Positions 14,666 to 22,328 of a stretch of 36,646 bases of DNA are shown one piece after another. This DNA comes from Synechococcus sp. J7-Johnson (GTDB lineage: Bacteria; Cyanobacteriota; Cyanobacteriia; PCC-6307; Cyanobiaceae), in the NCBI RefSeq assembly GCF_024345795.1, contig NZ_JAGQBU010000026.1, forward strand, positions 1 through 36,646. The letters are read 5' to 3'. Both the position numbers and the translations under genes were made by a program. Within the stretch, counting starts at the first letter, position 1; each line of letters opens with the position of its first letter. The notes beneath the pieces were generated by a model. That model had not been told where the DNA came from. It saw only the letters and a program-made list of their open reading frames with translations, and searched no databases.

Positions 14666-16198
14666 TCAGTCCTGCCGCCAGAGGGGCTGGCGCTGATATC
14701 GATCCAGCACCGGCCGAGTCAGTCGGTTCGGCAGCACTTCCGCACCCTCCGGGGGTCGCAGATCCCTGGGCAGCACGAACAGCCTCTCCAGCTGGGCGCG
14801 ATCGAACCAGCGCCCCTCAAACGGAGGAGTTACCGGCTGCAGGCTCCGGCCGGGGCGATGGGCCAGCACGAAACCCCACGGCCCGAAACTGGGCACATCG
14901 ACGCTGTACGGGCGCGTAATCAGATTCAGCTCGGCCATGGTGGCCTGAATCGAGGCCATCACCTTCGGCGTGAAGAACGGGGTGGAGGCCTGGGTCACCA
15001 GCAAGCCGCCGGGCGCCAGCCGCTCCAGCAGGCGCCCATAGAACGTGACGCTGTAGAGCCGCGCCACGGCAGGGCTGTCGGGGTCGGGGAAGTCGGCTAT
15101 CACCACGTCGTAGGGGGCCTTCAGGCGTCGCACCAGCTCGAACGCATCACCCACGTACGTGTGCACCCGCGGGTCTTCAAGGCTCGCCTGGTTGAGGCGG
15201 CGCAGGAAGGGATGGGCCCGTGCCAGCTGCAGCATCTGCGGATCCAGTTCCACCAGATCGAGCCGGCGCATCCCCGGCCAGCGCAGGATCTCCCGGGCCG
15301 CCAGCCCATCGCCGGCCCCCAGCAGCAGCACCCGCTCAGGCTGGCCGTGCAGCGCCAGGGCTGGATGCACCAGTGCCTCGTGATAGCGGTATTCATCCAG
15401 GCTGGAGAACTGCAGGTTCCCGTCGAGAAACAGGCGCAGATCACCGCGACGGCTGGTGAGCACGATGCGCTGATGGCGCGACTGAACCCGCCCCACCACC
15501 GGGTCGTCATAGAGGCCGTCCTCGATCCGGTTGCCAAGGGGCACCAGCGCCCAGGCAGCCAGGGCGGCCAAGGGCAGGGCACCGCTGAGCGGCCAGCGCC
15601 AGCGACGGCAACTCGGGAACACCCAGCACAGCACCGCACTGCTGATCAGGGGCACCATCGCCAGCAGTCCCGCGGTGGGCAGCAGGCCGAAGACCGGCAG
15701 CAACAGCAGCGGAAAGAGCAGGGAGCCCAGCAGGGCGCCGAGGTAATCAAGGGCCAGCACCCTGGCCAGGGCCGTGCGCAGGTGCTGCTGGCTCTCCAGC
15801 AGCCGGGTGAGCAGAGGCACCTCCATGCCCCCCAGCACCCCCACCATCACCGTAACAACCACCAGGACAAGCCAGAGCGGGCCATCGACGCTGAACACAG
15901 CGAACAGCGCCAGCGGGCCCAGCAGGGAGAGCGGCGAGAGGCAGATCTCCACCAGCAGGAACGCGCCCAGAAGTCGCTGCATGGGCCGCTCGCCGCCGTC
16001 CACGAACTGGCTCAGCCAGGCCCCCAGCCCCATGGCCGCCAGGAAGGTGCCGATCACCACACCCGTGGCCAGGGCCGCATCGCCGAGCAGATAGCTGGCC
16101 TGGGTGACCAGCATCAGCTCCAGCACCAGACCCACACTGGAGGAGAGCGCCGCGGTGACCAGCAGCACCCGCACCTGCAGCGCTGAAAACGGCGGCAC
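14666..16198 (-). CDS. speE: Membrane-bound polyamine aminopropyltransferase
   Basis: A spermidine-synthase-type enzyme of about 511 residues fused to a membrane domain. The N-terminal 200 residues hold six to seven hydrophobic helices (LLVTAALSSSVGLVLELML onward). The catalytic domain has the Rossmann SAM-binding pattern VLLLGAGDGLAAREIL, the acidic strand end LDLVELDPQML, DDAFEL-like GDAFELVRR and VIADFPDPDSP. It would transfer an aminopropyl group from decarboxylated SAM, but no SAM decarboxylase is nearby, so substrate and product are unproven. The open frame reaches 16270 (GTG); GTG 16198 is preferred because it starts two bases after the stop of the preceding 76-residue gene instead of overlapping it. 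It is co-oriented with DUF4178 downstream. Confidence 0.82.
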   Translation of the reverse strand: MPPFSALQVRVLLVTAALSSSVGLVLELMLVTQASYLLGDAALATGVVIGTFLAAMGLGAWLSQFVDGGERPMQRLLGAFLLVEICLSPLSLLGPLALFAVFSVDGPLWLVLVVVTVMVGVLGGMEVPLLTRLLESQQHLRTALARVLALDYLGALLGSLLFPLLLLPVFGLLPTAGLLAMVPLISSAVLCWVFPSCRRWRWPLSGALPLAALAAWALVPLGNRIEDGLYDDPVVGRVQSRHQRIVLTSRRGDLRLFLDGNLQFSSLDEYRYHEALVHPALALHGQPERVLLLGAGDGLAAREILRWPGMRRLDLVELDPQMLQLARAHPFLRRLNQASLEDPRVHTYVGDAFELVRRLKAPYDVVIADFPDPDSPAVARLYSVTFYGRLLERLAPGGLLVTQASTPFFTPKVMASIQATMAELNLITRPYSVDVPSFGPWGFVLAHRPGRSLQPVTPPFEGRWFDRAQLERLFVLPRDLRPPEGAEVLPNRLTRPVLDRYQRQPLWRQD

Positions 16199-16200
16199 GC

Positions 16201-16431
16201 CTACTTGGCCGTCCCGGGGCCCCGCCCCTGGAACCCAGGCCAGCTGGAGCGACCACTGCGTGGAACCCACAAGCCGCCCCGGTAGCTGCCGCGGTAGCTG
16301 ACGCCAGTGGATCCAGGCGGTACCCCCTCCTGGCCCAGCTGGAACAGGAACGGCCGGCGGACCGCACTGACCGTGCCCACCGTCACCGCCGAGATCGTGA
16401 GCAGGAGGATCAAGGTGCGTTCAGGCGCCAT
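16201..16431 (-). CDS. Small exported or anchored protein, unknown
   Basis: A 76-residue protein with a hydrophobic N-terminal segment (LILLLTISAVTVGTVSA, residues about 7-23) that could be a signal peptide or anchor, followed by a Gly/Ser/Arg-rich tail (SYRGSYRGGLW, then GFQGRGPGTAK). The start overlaps the upstream gene's stop by 11 bases and the stop lies two bases before the proposed speE start, so it sits inside an operon. Small Ser/Gly/Arg-tailed proteins occur in similar DUF350/speE clusters (DUF4247-like); the assignment here is tentative. Confidence 0.6.
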   Translation of the reverse strand: MAPERTLILLLTISAVTVGTVSAVRRPFLFQLGQEGVPPGSTGVSYRGSYRGGLWVPRSGRSSWPGFQGRGPGTAK

Positions 16432-17479
16432 CTCCGGCCTCCAGCGTCAGCACGGCCACCGGGTGTGAGCTGAGCACGCCGTCTTCCAGCACCAGCCGCA
16501 ACCACTCGATCTCCCAGGGCTCTCCGCCATCGTCGATGGTTTCAGGCAGCTTCAGCCGCAGCCCCAGGCTGGCTCGCTCAATCAGCTTGAGATGGAGCAC
16601 CTCCTCCACGGTCAGCCAGTGGTCACCGTCGCTGGAGTGGGCCGTCACCGGCAGGCTGCGCTGAAAGCTCAGGCGAGAGCGGCCGAGGGCATCGCTCACC
16701 TCCAGCTCCAGCGCCGCCTTGAGTTGGGAGGCGAGGGGGCCGGCATCGCTGCTGGGCCGTTCGTAGCGGGCACGCACCGCCACTCGCACCAGGCCGGTTC
16801 CCCCCAGGCGGCTGCGCAGCAGCACGCGACTGTCCTCCACCCGCAGCACCTTGCGCAGGCGCCAGTTGCGGTAGGTGGCCCTCATGGCGATTCCCGCCAT
16901 CAGCTGCGTAACCAGCGCGGTGAACCAGAGCAACGGAGCATTGACGCTGTGGTTACGCACCTCCACCCGCACTAGCAGGGGGCTCTCCAGAGGACGGCCG
17001 GCTGTGTCGAGCAGATCCTCGAGCGTGAGCCGCAGGCGGTAGTCCCCCGATCGCGGCGGTCGCAACGACAGAACCACGCCGTTGTCGCTCTCGTCCCAGC
17101 TGCCGCTCTCGCCCCCCTCCGACCAGCTGCCGGTTTCGCGCCAGCCATCCTTAGCCAGCTCGAGCACGGTGGCCCCGCCGGCATCAAGCAGCTCCACTCC
17201 AAGGCCCATCGAGGTGTTCACAGGCAGCTCGGCCCGCAGCTTGATCAATGGACTGCCGATCCAGCCTGACTCCAGGGGCAGGGAATCACTGGTGCCCGGC
17301 TGCTCCGGTGCCACCGCGATCTGCTGGCGCTGGGGCTGCTCCAGCCACGACAGCAGCAGCACCAGCAGGGGGATCAGGGGCAGCAGCCCCAGCAGCAGCG
17401 GCCAACGCCGCACATCCGCCTGGCCACTGCGTGATCCGGGCCGGTCCTTAGCCTGTAAGGCGCTTTGGGATGCCGCCAT
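16421..17479 (-). CDS. Two-helix membrane protein, unknown
   Basis: A protein of 352 residues from ATG 17479. A membrane helix at residues 27-45 (LLLGLLPLIPLLVLLLSWLE) is followed by a beta-rich region (to about 180) that would be outside the cytoplasm, a second helix at 183-199 (LLWFTALVTQLMAGIAM), then a beta-rich cytoplasmic C-terminal domain. No family is recognised. It is the first gene of the minus-strand run leading to speE and DUF4178. Its ATG overlaps the ATG of the divergent DUF350 gene (CATG at 17477-17480), leaving no intergenic promoter space. The frame remains open to 17542, so an upstream start inside DUF350 is possible. Confidence 0.7.
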   Translation of the reverse strand: MAASQSALQAKDRPGSRSGQADVRRWPLLLGLLPLIPLLVLLLSWLEQPQRQQIAVAPEQPGTSDSLPLESGWIGSPLIKLRAELPVNTSMGLGVELLDAGGATVLELAKDGWRETGSWSEGGESGSWDESDNGVVLSLRPPRSGDYRLRLTLEDLLDTAGRPLESPLLVRVEVRNHSVNAPLLWFTALVTQLMAGIAMRATYRNWRLRKVLRVEDSRVLLRSRLGGTGLVRVAVRARYERPSSDAGPLASQLKAALELEVSDALGRSRLSFQRSLPVTAHSSDGDHWLTVEEVLHLKLIERASLGLRLKLPETIDDGGEPWEIEWLRLVLEDGVLSSHPVAVLTLEAGDGA

Positions 17480-17687
17480 GGTCAAACCCCTGCTCCAGCT
17501 CCTGCTGACGGTCGGGTGGACCGTTGTCGGAGTCATCCTCATCTACGGGGGCCTGTTGCTGTTCGACAAGCTCTCCCCGATCGACTACCGCGCCGAGATC
17601 CGCAAGGGCAACGTGGCCGCCGGCGTGGTGCAGGGGGCTGTGATCCTGGCCATCGCCGCAGTGGTGGTGGGCATCCTCACCACCTGA
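17478..17687 (+). CDS. DUF350 (YjfL-type) membrane protein
   Basis: A 69-residue protein with two membrane helices (residues about 5-25, LLLTVGWTVVGVILIYGG, and 48-66, VQGAVILAIAAVVVGILT) joined by a short loop with the family pattern LSPIDYRAEIRKGNVAAG. This is one DUF350 repeat; YjfL-type proteins usually have two or more, so it probably works as an oligomer. The family is linked with envelope stress clusters and polyamine synthase genes, but its activity is unknown. The helicase starts 15 bp downstream, so both are probably co-transcribed. The start ATG overlaps that of the divergent membrane protein gene. Confidence 0.85.
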   Translation: MVKPLLQLLLTVGWTVVGVILIYGGLLLFDKLSPIDYRAEIRKGNVAAGVVQGAVILAIAAVVVGILTT

Positions 17688-17702
17688 TACGGCACCTCTG
17701 CC

Positions 17703-20234
17703 TTGGTCTCCCAGAGCGCCGCGCTTGAGCCGATCGAGGCCTGGTTCCGCCACAAGGGCTGGCGGCCCCTTCCCTTTCAGCGCCAGTGCTGGAAGGCGTA
17801 CCTGCGCGGACAGAACGGTCTGATCCAGGTGCCCACCGGCGCCGGCAAAACCTATGCGGCGGTGATGGGACCGATCGCCGCGATGCTCGCGAACCCGGGT
17901 GCCGGCCTGCGCCTGCTCTATCTCACGCCCCTGCGGGCTCTCAGCCGCGATCTGGCCCTGGCGATCCGAGAGCCGATCGAGGCCATGGGCTGGCCGCTGA
18001 CGCTGGGCATCCGCAACGGCGACACCGCCAGCGGTGAACGCAGCCGTCAGCTCAGGCAGCCGCCCCAGATCCTGATCACCACGCCGGAATCACTCTCGGT
18101 GCTGCTGGCGAACCGGGCGGCACTGCAACTGTTCGCAGGCCTCGAGGCGGTGGTGCTGGATGAATGGCACGAGCTGATGGGCAGCAAACGCGGCAGCCAG
18201 ACGGAGCTGGCCCTGAGCTGGCTGCGAGGGCAGCGCCCGGGACTGCGGACCTGGGCGATCAGCGCCACCATCGGCAACCTGGAGGAGGCCGCCCGTGCAG
18301 CGGTGGGAGTTGGCGCAGGCGAAGACCCCCTGCTGGTGTGTGCGCGGATCAAGCGGCACACCGAGATCCGCAGTCTGCTGCCCGAATCGATCGATGGCTT
18401 CCCCTGGGGGGGACACCTGGGCCTGCGCATGTACGAGGAACTGGTAGCGGCCCTCGATCCAGCCATCTCCACGCTTCTGTTCACCAACACGCGCAATCAG
18501 TCGGAGCGCTGGCACCAATGTCTGCGCTACGCCTGCCCGGAGATGGAGGGGGCGCTGGCCCTGCACCACGGCTCGATCGACCGGGCCGAGCGGGAGGCGA
18601 TCGAGGCGGGGGTCAAGTCTGGGGCGGTGCGCTGGGTGGTCTGCACCAGCTCTCTCGATCTGGGGGTCGACTTCCAGCCGGTGGAGCGCGTGGTGCAGAT
18701 CGGCAGTGCCAAGAACCTGGCGCGGCTGCTGCAGCGGGCCGGCCGCTCAGCCCACAATCCCGGCGGCACCTCCCAGGTGCTGTTCATGCCCACCAACGCC
18801 CTCGAGCTGTTGGAGGTGTCGGCGATGCGGCGGGGGCTGGCGGAAGGGCTGGTGGAAACCCGGCGGCCGCCGGTGGCGCCGCTGGATGTGCTGCTGCAGC
18901 ACCTCACCAGCCTGGCTTGCGGGCCGGGCTTCGAGCCGGAGCGGGAGTTGGAGCGGGTGCGCAGCAGCTGGAGCTACCGCCACCTCGATGGGGCCAGCTG
19001 GCAGTGGTGCCTGCGCTTCCTGGAGCACGGCGGCGACTGCCTCGGCGCCTATCCCCGCTACCGCAAGCTGGAGCGGGAGGAGCCCCCTGGTGCCGTCCCA
19101 GCCACGGGCGCGCCCGTTCTGTTCCGGGTCAAGGATCCCGTCATCGCCCGCCTGCACCGGCTGGGGATCGGCACGATCACCTCCAGCAGCTCGATCAACG
19201 TCAAGGTGGTGCGCGGCGCCACCCTCGGTCATGTGGAGGAGGGCTTCGTATCGCGCCTGAAGCCGGGCGATGTGTTCTTTTTTGCCGGGCGGCAGCTGGA
19301 GTTCGTGCGGCTGCGTGACATGACCGCCCTGGTGAAGGCCAGCACCCGCAAGAGCCGCACAGTGCCTGCCTGGGCCGGGGGCCAGATGGCCCTCTCCGAC
19401 CTGCTCAGCGTTCACCTGCGCCGGGAAGTGCACCGCTGTGCCGGCGCCATCCAGGCCACCGATCCGGCGGCAACCAGCGGCGAAGGCCATCGGCTCGACA
19501 CTGCCGAACTGCGGGCCCTGGAGCCGCTGCTGCGCCGTCAGGCCGACCTCTCTCGCCTGCCGCGTGAGGATCAGTTTCTGGTGGAGGTGACCCGCAGCCG
19601 CGAGGGCAGCCATCTGTTCGCTTACCCCTTCGAGGGGCGCTTCGTGCATGAGGGTCTGGGCTTCCTCTGGGCCGGGCGGCTGACCCGGATCCAGTCGGCC
19701 ACGATCACGGTGTCGGTGAACGACTACGGCTTCGAGCTGCTGGCTCCCCGCGGCTACCCCTTCGAAGCGCTCTACGAGGACTGGAGCGATGCCCTGCTCG
19801 ATCAGGCGGGGCTCGAAGCGGATCTGGAGGCTTCGATCAACCTCTCCGAGCTCTGCCGCCGCCGCTTCCGCTCCATCGCTCAGATCGCCGGACTGGTGGT
19901 GAACGGCTTCCCGGGGCAGAAAAAAAGCGGCGGCCAGCTGCAGATCAGCGCTGCCCTGCTCTTCGATGTCTTCAGCCGGCATGAACCCGGCAACCTCCTG
20001 CTGGAGCAGGCCCGCCGCGAAGTGATGGACGAGCAGCTGGAACTGGGGCGCCTGCGCCAGGCCCTTGAGCGCATCAGCAGCGCTCAGCGCTTGCTGGTGC
20101 GCACCCCGCGGCCAGGGCCCTTCGCCTTCCCTCTGCTCGTGGAGCGCCTCAACAACCGCATGAGCAGCGAGTCGGTGCTGGAGCGGGTGCAGCGGCTGGT
20201 GGCCGAAGCCAGTAAGGCGGAAGACGACGGCTGA
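17703..20234 (+). CDS. Ligase-associated DEXH helicase (Lhr-like)
   Basis: An 843-residue ATP-driven helicase of the Lhr branch of superfamily 2. Walker A PTGAGKT (Lys49), DEWH Walker B (residues 153-156), SAT motif (AISATIGN), and in the second RecA domain CTSSLDLGVDF and QRAGRS are all present. A long C-terminal region with winged-helix and beta-rich parts follows (LKPGDVFFFAGRQLEFVRLRDM), as in proteins named ligase-associated DNA damage response helicase. The start is TTG at 17703, 15 bp after DUF350; no ATG lies nearby in frame. It should act with the ligase at 12.2 kb and PdeM at 25.2 kb in DNA repair. A run of seven A at 19920-19926 lies within the coding frame. Confidence 0.93.
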   Translation: MVSQSAALEPIEAWFRHKGWRPLPFQRQCWKAYLRGQNGLIQVPTGAGKTYAAVMGPIAAMLANPGAGLRLLYLTPLRALSRDLALAIREPIEAMGWPLTLGIRNGDTASGERSRQLRQPPQILITTPESLSVLLANRAALQLFAGLEAVVLDEWHELMGSKRGSQTELALSWLRGQRPGLRTWAISATIGNLEEAARAAVGVGAGEDPLLVCARIKRHTEIRSLLPESIDGFPWGGHLGLRMYEELVAALDPAISTLLFTNTRNQSERWHQCLRYACPEMEGALALHHGSIDRAEREAIEAGVKSGAVRWVVCTSSLDLGVDFQPVERVVQIGSAKNLARLLQRAGRSAHNPGGTSQVLFMPTNALELLEVSAMRRGLAEGLVETRRPPVAPLDVLLQHLTSLACGPGFEPERELERVRSSWSYRHLDGASWQWCLRFLEHGGDCLGAYPRYRKLEREEPPGAVPATGAPVLFRVKDPVIARLHRLGIGTITSSSSINVKVVRGATLGHVEEGFVSRLKPGDVFFFAGRQLEFVRLRDMTALVKASTRKSRTVPAWAGGQMALSDLLSVHLRREVHRCAGAIQATDPAATSGEGHRLDTAELRALEPLLRRQADLSRLPREDQFLVEVTRSREGSHLFAYPFEGRFVHEGLGFLWAGRLTRIQSATITVSVNDYGFELLAPRGYPFEALYEDWSDALLDQAGLEADLEASINLSELCRRRFRSIAQIAGLVVNGFPGQKKSGGQLQISAALLFDVFSRHEPGNLLLEQARREVMDEQLELGRLRQALERISSAQRLLVRTPRPGPFAFPLLVERLNNRMSSESVLERVQRLVAEASKAEDDG

Positions 20235-20267
20235 ACGACGAGAGTGGGCGCCGCTGGGCTGGGCTCC

Positions 20268-21524
20268 ATGACCATGGCGATCACAATCCAGCTGCTGCTG
20301 GTGGCTGGCTGGCTGGCGGCCTTCGGGCTGCTGGTGCTGCTGCTGGCCCTGGAGCTCACCATGGGGCGCGCCCCGCGCCTGGGGGCCACGGAAACCAGCC
20401 CCGCTGGAGCTTCCACGGGTGCAGCTGAGGCCAGCGGTCGCGACTTCCTGAGCGTGATCGTGCCCGCTTACAACGAGGCCTCCAGGATCGAGAGCTGCGT
20501 GGGCGCCCTGCTCGCAAGCGAGCTGCAGGGGCTGGGCTGGCGGCTGATTGTGGCCGTCGACGACTCCAGCGACGGCACAGCCGAAGGGCTGGAGGCGCTG
20601 ATCGAGGCCGGCACCTTCCCATCACCGCCCCTGCAGGTGCTGCGCTGCGGGCCCCGCCCAGTCAGCGAACGCTGGAGCGGCAAGAACTGGCCCTGCAGCG
20701 AAGCTGTACGGCTGCTGAGCCAGCACCCCACTCCCGAAGCTGGCCCGCCCCCGACGGAGTGGCTGCTGTTCGTTGATGCCGATGTGACCGTGGCGCCGGC
20801 GGCTCTGGCCAGCGCCGTGGCCGAGGCGCGCCGCAGCGGTGCCGATCTGCTCACTCTCGCCCCGCGAATCCGCTGCGGCTGCCTGGCCGAATGGGTGGTG
20901 CAACCGATCGTGGTGGCGCTGCTGGGACTGGGCTTTCCGATCGCCCGCGCCAACGATCCCGGCGACCCCACCGCCTTCGCCGCGGGGCCGTTCATGCTCT
21001 TCCGCCGCTCCAGCTACGAGGCCATCGGCGGGCATCGTGCCCTGGCGGCGGAAGTGGTGGAAGATCTCGCCCTGGCGCGGGCCATCAAGGAGCGGGGCCT
21101 CACCCTGCGCTATCTGCTCGGCGTCGACCTGCTGGAGCTGCGCATGTACCCAGATTTCAGTGCGCTCTGGGAGGGCTGGACCAAGAACTGGCATCTCGGC
21201 CTGAACCGCAACCCCCTGCTCACCCTGGCAAGCGGTGGTGTGGTGCTTAGCCAGTTCAGCGGCCCCTGGCTGCTGCTGCTGCTGGCGGGGCTGCAGGCGA
21301 TCCGGCAACCCTTGGCCTGGCCGTCGCTGCTCTCGCCGGCACTGGCAGGGGTGGGCCTGCAACTTGCGCTACGGCTCTGGAGCCGCTGGCGCTTCAGGCT
21401 CGACCTGCGTTACTGGTGGCTGAGCTGGCTGGGGGGTTTGGTGATTGGCGCAATCGCTCCAGTCTCGATCTGGAAGGTCAGCACAGGACAGGGCTGGACC
21501 TGGCGAGGACGTTCGCTGGCCTGA
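20268..21524 (+). CDS. Glycosyltransferase family 2, HpnB-like
   Basis: A 418-residue membrane glycosyltransferase. One N-terminal helix (LLLVAGWLAAFGLLVLLLAL) is followed by a GT-A domain with VIVPAYNEASRI, VDDSSDGTA, the metal-binding VDADVT motif, and the acceptor/catalytic region (VVEDLALARAIKERG). Two to three C-terminal helices follow (PWLLLLLAGL; WLSWLGGLVIGAIAPVSIW). The ensemble resembles HpnB, a transferase associated with hopanoid clusters, but no hopanoid gene is in the window, so the acceptor (lipid or carotenoid) is unknown. GTG 20244 is a possible alternative start; ATG 20268 leads straight into the membrane helix. It follows the helicase by 33 bp. Confidence 0.85.
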   Translation: MTMAITIQLLLVAGWLAAFGLLVLLLALELTMGRAPRLGATETSPAGASTGAAEASGRDFLSVIVPAYNEASRIESCVGALLASELQGLGWRLIVAVDDSSDGTAEGLEALIEAGTFPSPPLQVLRCGPRPVSERWSGKNWPCSEAVRLLSQHPTPEAGPPPTEWLLFVDADVTVAPAALASAVAEARRSGADLLTLAPRIRCGCLAEWVVQPIVVALLGLGFPIARANDPGDPTAFAAGPFMLFRRSSYEAIGGHRALAAEVVEDLALARAIKERGLTLRYLLGVDLLELRMYPDFSALWEGWTKNWHLGLNRNPLLTLASGGVVLSQFSGPWLLLLLAGLQAIRQPLAWPSLLSPALAGVGLQLALRLWSRWRFRLDLRYWWLSWLGGLVIGAIAPVSIWKVSTGQGWTWRGRSLA

Positions 21525-21558
21525 AGCTGCAGCAGCTGGCGGGTTGCTCAGGCCTGGA

Positions 21559-21639
21559 TCAGGCCTTGCTGAGCTTCTTGACGATCCAGCTCATCAGCAC
21601 CAGGGAGCCCACCAGGGCAATCAGCAGGGCGATGGTCAT
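21559..21639 (-). CDS. Very small membrane peptide, 26 aa
   Basis: A 26-residue frame reading MTIALLIALVGSLVLMSWIV then KKLSKA: a single hydrophobic helix with a basic cytoplasmic tail, the design of single-span small cyanobacterial membrane proteins. It lies 22 bp after the stop of the 82-residue gene on the same strand, which would allow co-transcription. No Shine-Dalgarno is visible (a C-rich run precedes the ATG). It does not match the photosystem or cytochrome b6f small subunits I know. Frames this short occur by chance, so support is the amphipathic-free, clearly transmembrane composition and position. Confidence 0.45.
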   Translation of the reverse strand: MTIALLIALVGSLVLMSWIVKKLSKA

Positions 21640-21661
21640 GGGGGGAGGCCGGCTGGCGTGA

Positions 21662-21910
21662 TTATGTCGGGTCGCAGAGAAGCGAATCCACCAATACGGT
21701 TCGATCCCGCAGCAGCCGAGCCACCGTGAGGTTGCTTACGGGTTGATCGTGGCCGGCTTCCAGCAGCCACTCGGCCATTTCCATCCGCAGGGCATAGGCC
21801 TCTTCGAATTCATCTCGGCTCTCGAGGGCGTGCAGGCGGCACTCAAGCCAGTGGAGGGTTTCGCCCGGAAGCTGGCGCTGGAGGCGTCGTCTGGTCACAG
21901 GGCTCTCCAT
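21662..21910 (-). CDS. Small soluble protein, unknown
   Basis: An 82-residue charged, mostly helical protein (LPGETLHWLECRLHALESRDEF, shortened here to its start: TRRRLQRQLPGETL, then RDEFEEAYALRMEMAEWL). The pattern suggests a helical hairpin followed by a short C-terminal segment, and there is no membrane region. No family is recognised. The start lies 80 bp from the divergent secreted-protein gene, so the gap probably holds two promoters. Confidence 0.55.
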   Translation of the reverse strand: MESPVTRRRLQRQLPGETLHWLECRLHALESRDEFEEAYALRMEMAEWLLEAGHDQPVSNLTVARLLRDRTVLVDSLLCDPT

Positions 21911-21990
21911 CTCTTGCTGAATCCTGGCGGAGCGCGGCAGCTTTGGTGTAGCAGCTGGAACACATCTGGTTGGACACTGGACACCGCTGG

Positions 21991-22269
21991 ATGTCGTCGA
22001 TGCGCCACCGTTGCCTCGGGCCTGCCCTGTTGATCGCCACGCTGCTGGCTGGCCCCAACTGGGTTTGGGCGACTGGCGTCAGCAACGACACCCGCCACGA
22101 CTGCCGGCTGTGGCGGAACAGCCGCGGCCTTGAGCGGGTGGAGATCGCCAACCGCCTCGGGGCCGCCAACCTGCTCACAAAAGAGCACAACTTCGCCGTG
22201 CTCACACCCGGAGCAACGCGAAGCCTCTACAGCAGCTCCGACATCCGACGGCTCTGCGCGCTGCTGTGA
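21991..22269 (+). CDS. Small secreted protein, unknown
   Basis: A 92-residue protein with a signal peptide (MRHRCLGPALLIATLLAG, cleavage likely after VWA) and a mature part of about 68 residues containing two Cys (HDCRLW and RRLCALL), which could form a disulphide. There is no recognised family. ATG 21991 and 22000 are both possible starts; the earlier ATG at 21970 adds residues before the signal peptide. Convergent with the AAA-ferredoxin gene (59 bp between stops). Confidence 0.6.
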   Translation: MSSMRHRCLGPALLIATLLAGPNWVWATGVSNDTRHDCRLWRNSRGLERVEIANRLGAANLLTKEHNFAVLTPGATRSLYSSSDIRRLCALL

Positions 22270-22328
22270 GGCCCTGACAGATACCGCCGCCAGCATGGAA
22301 ACGGAGCCTGCGGCCTTGGCGAGCCCGC

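Noticed and set aside
14858-16186. 442-codon frame antisense to speE
   Set aside because: Gln/His/Arg-rich repeats only; speE is clearly the coding strand.
18747-19982. 411-codon frame antisense to the helicase
   Set aside because: No domain; helicase motifs are unambiguous on the other strand.
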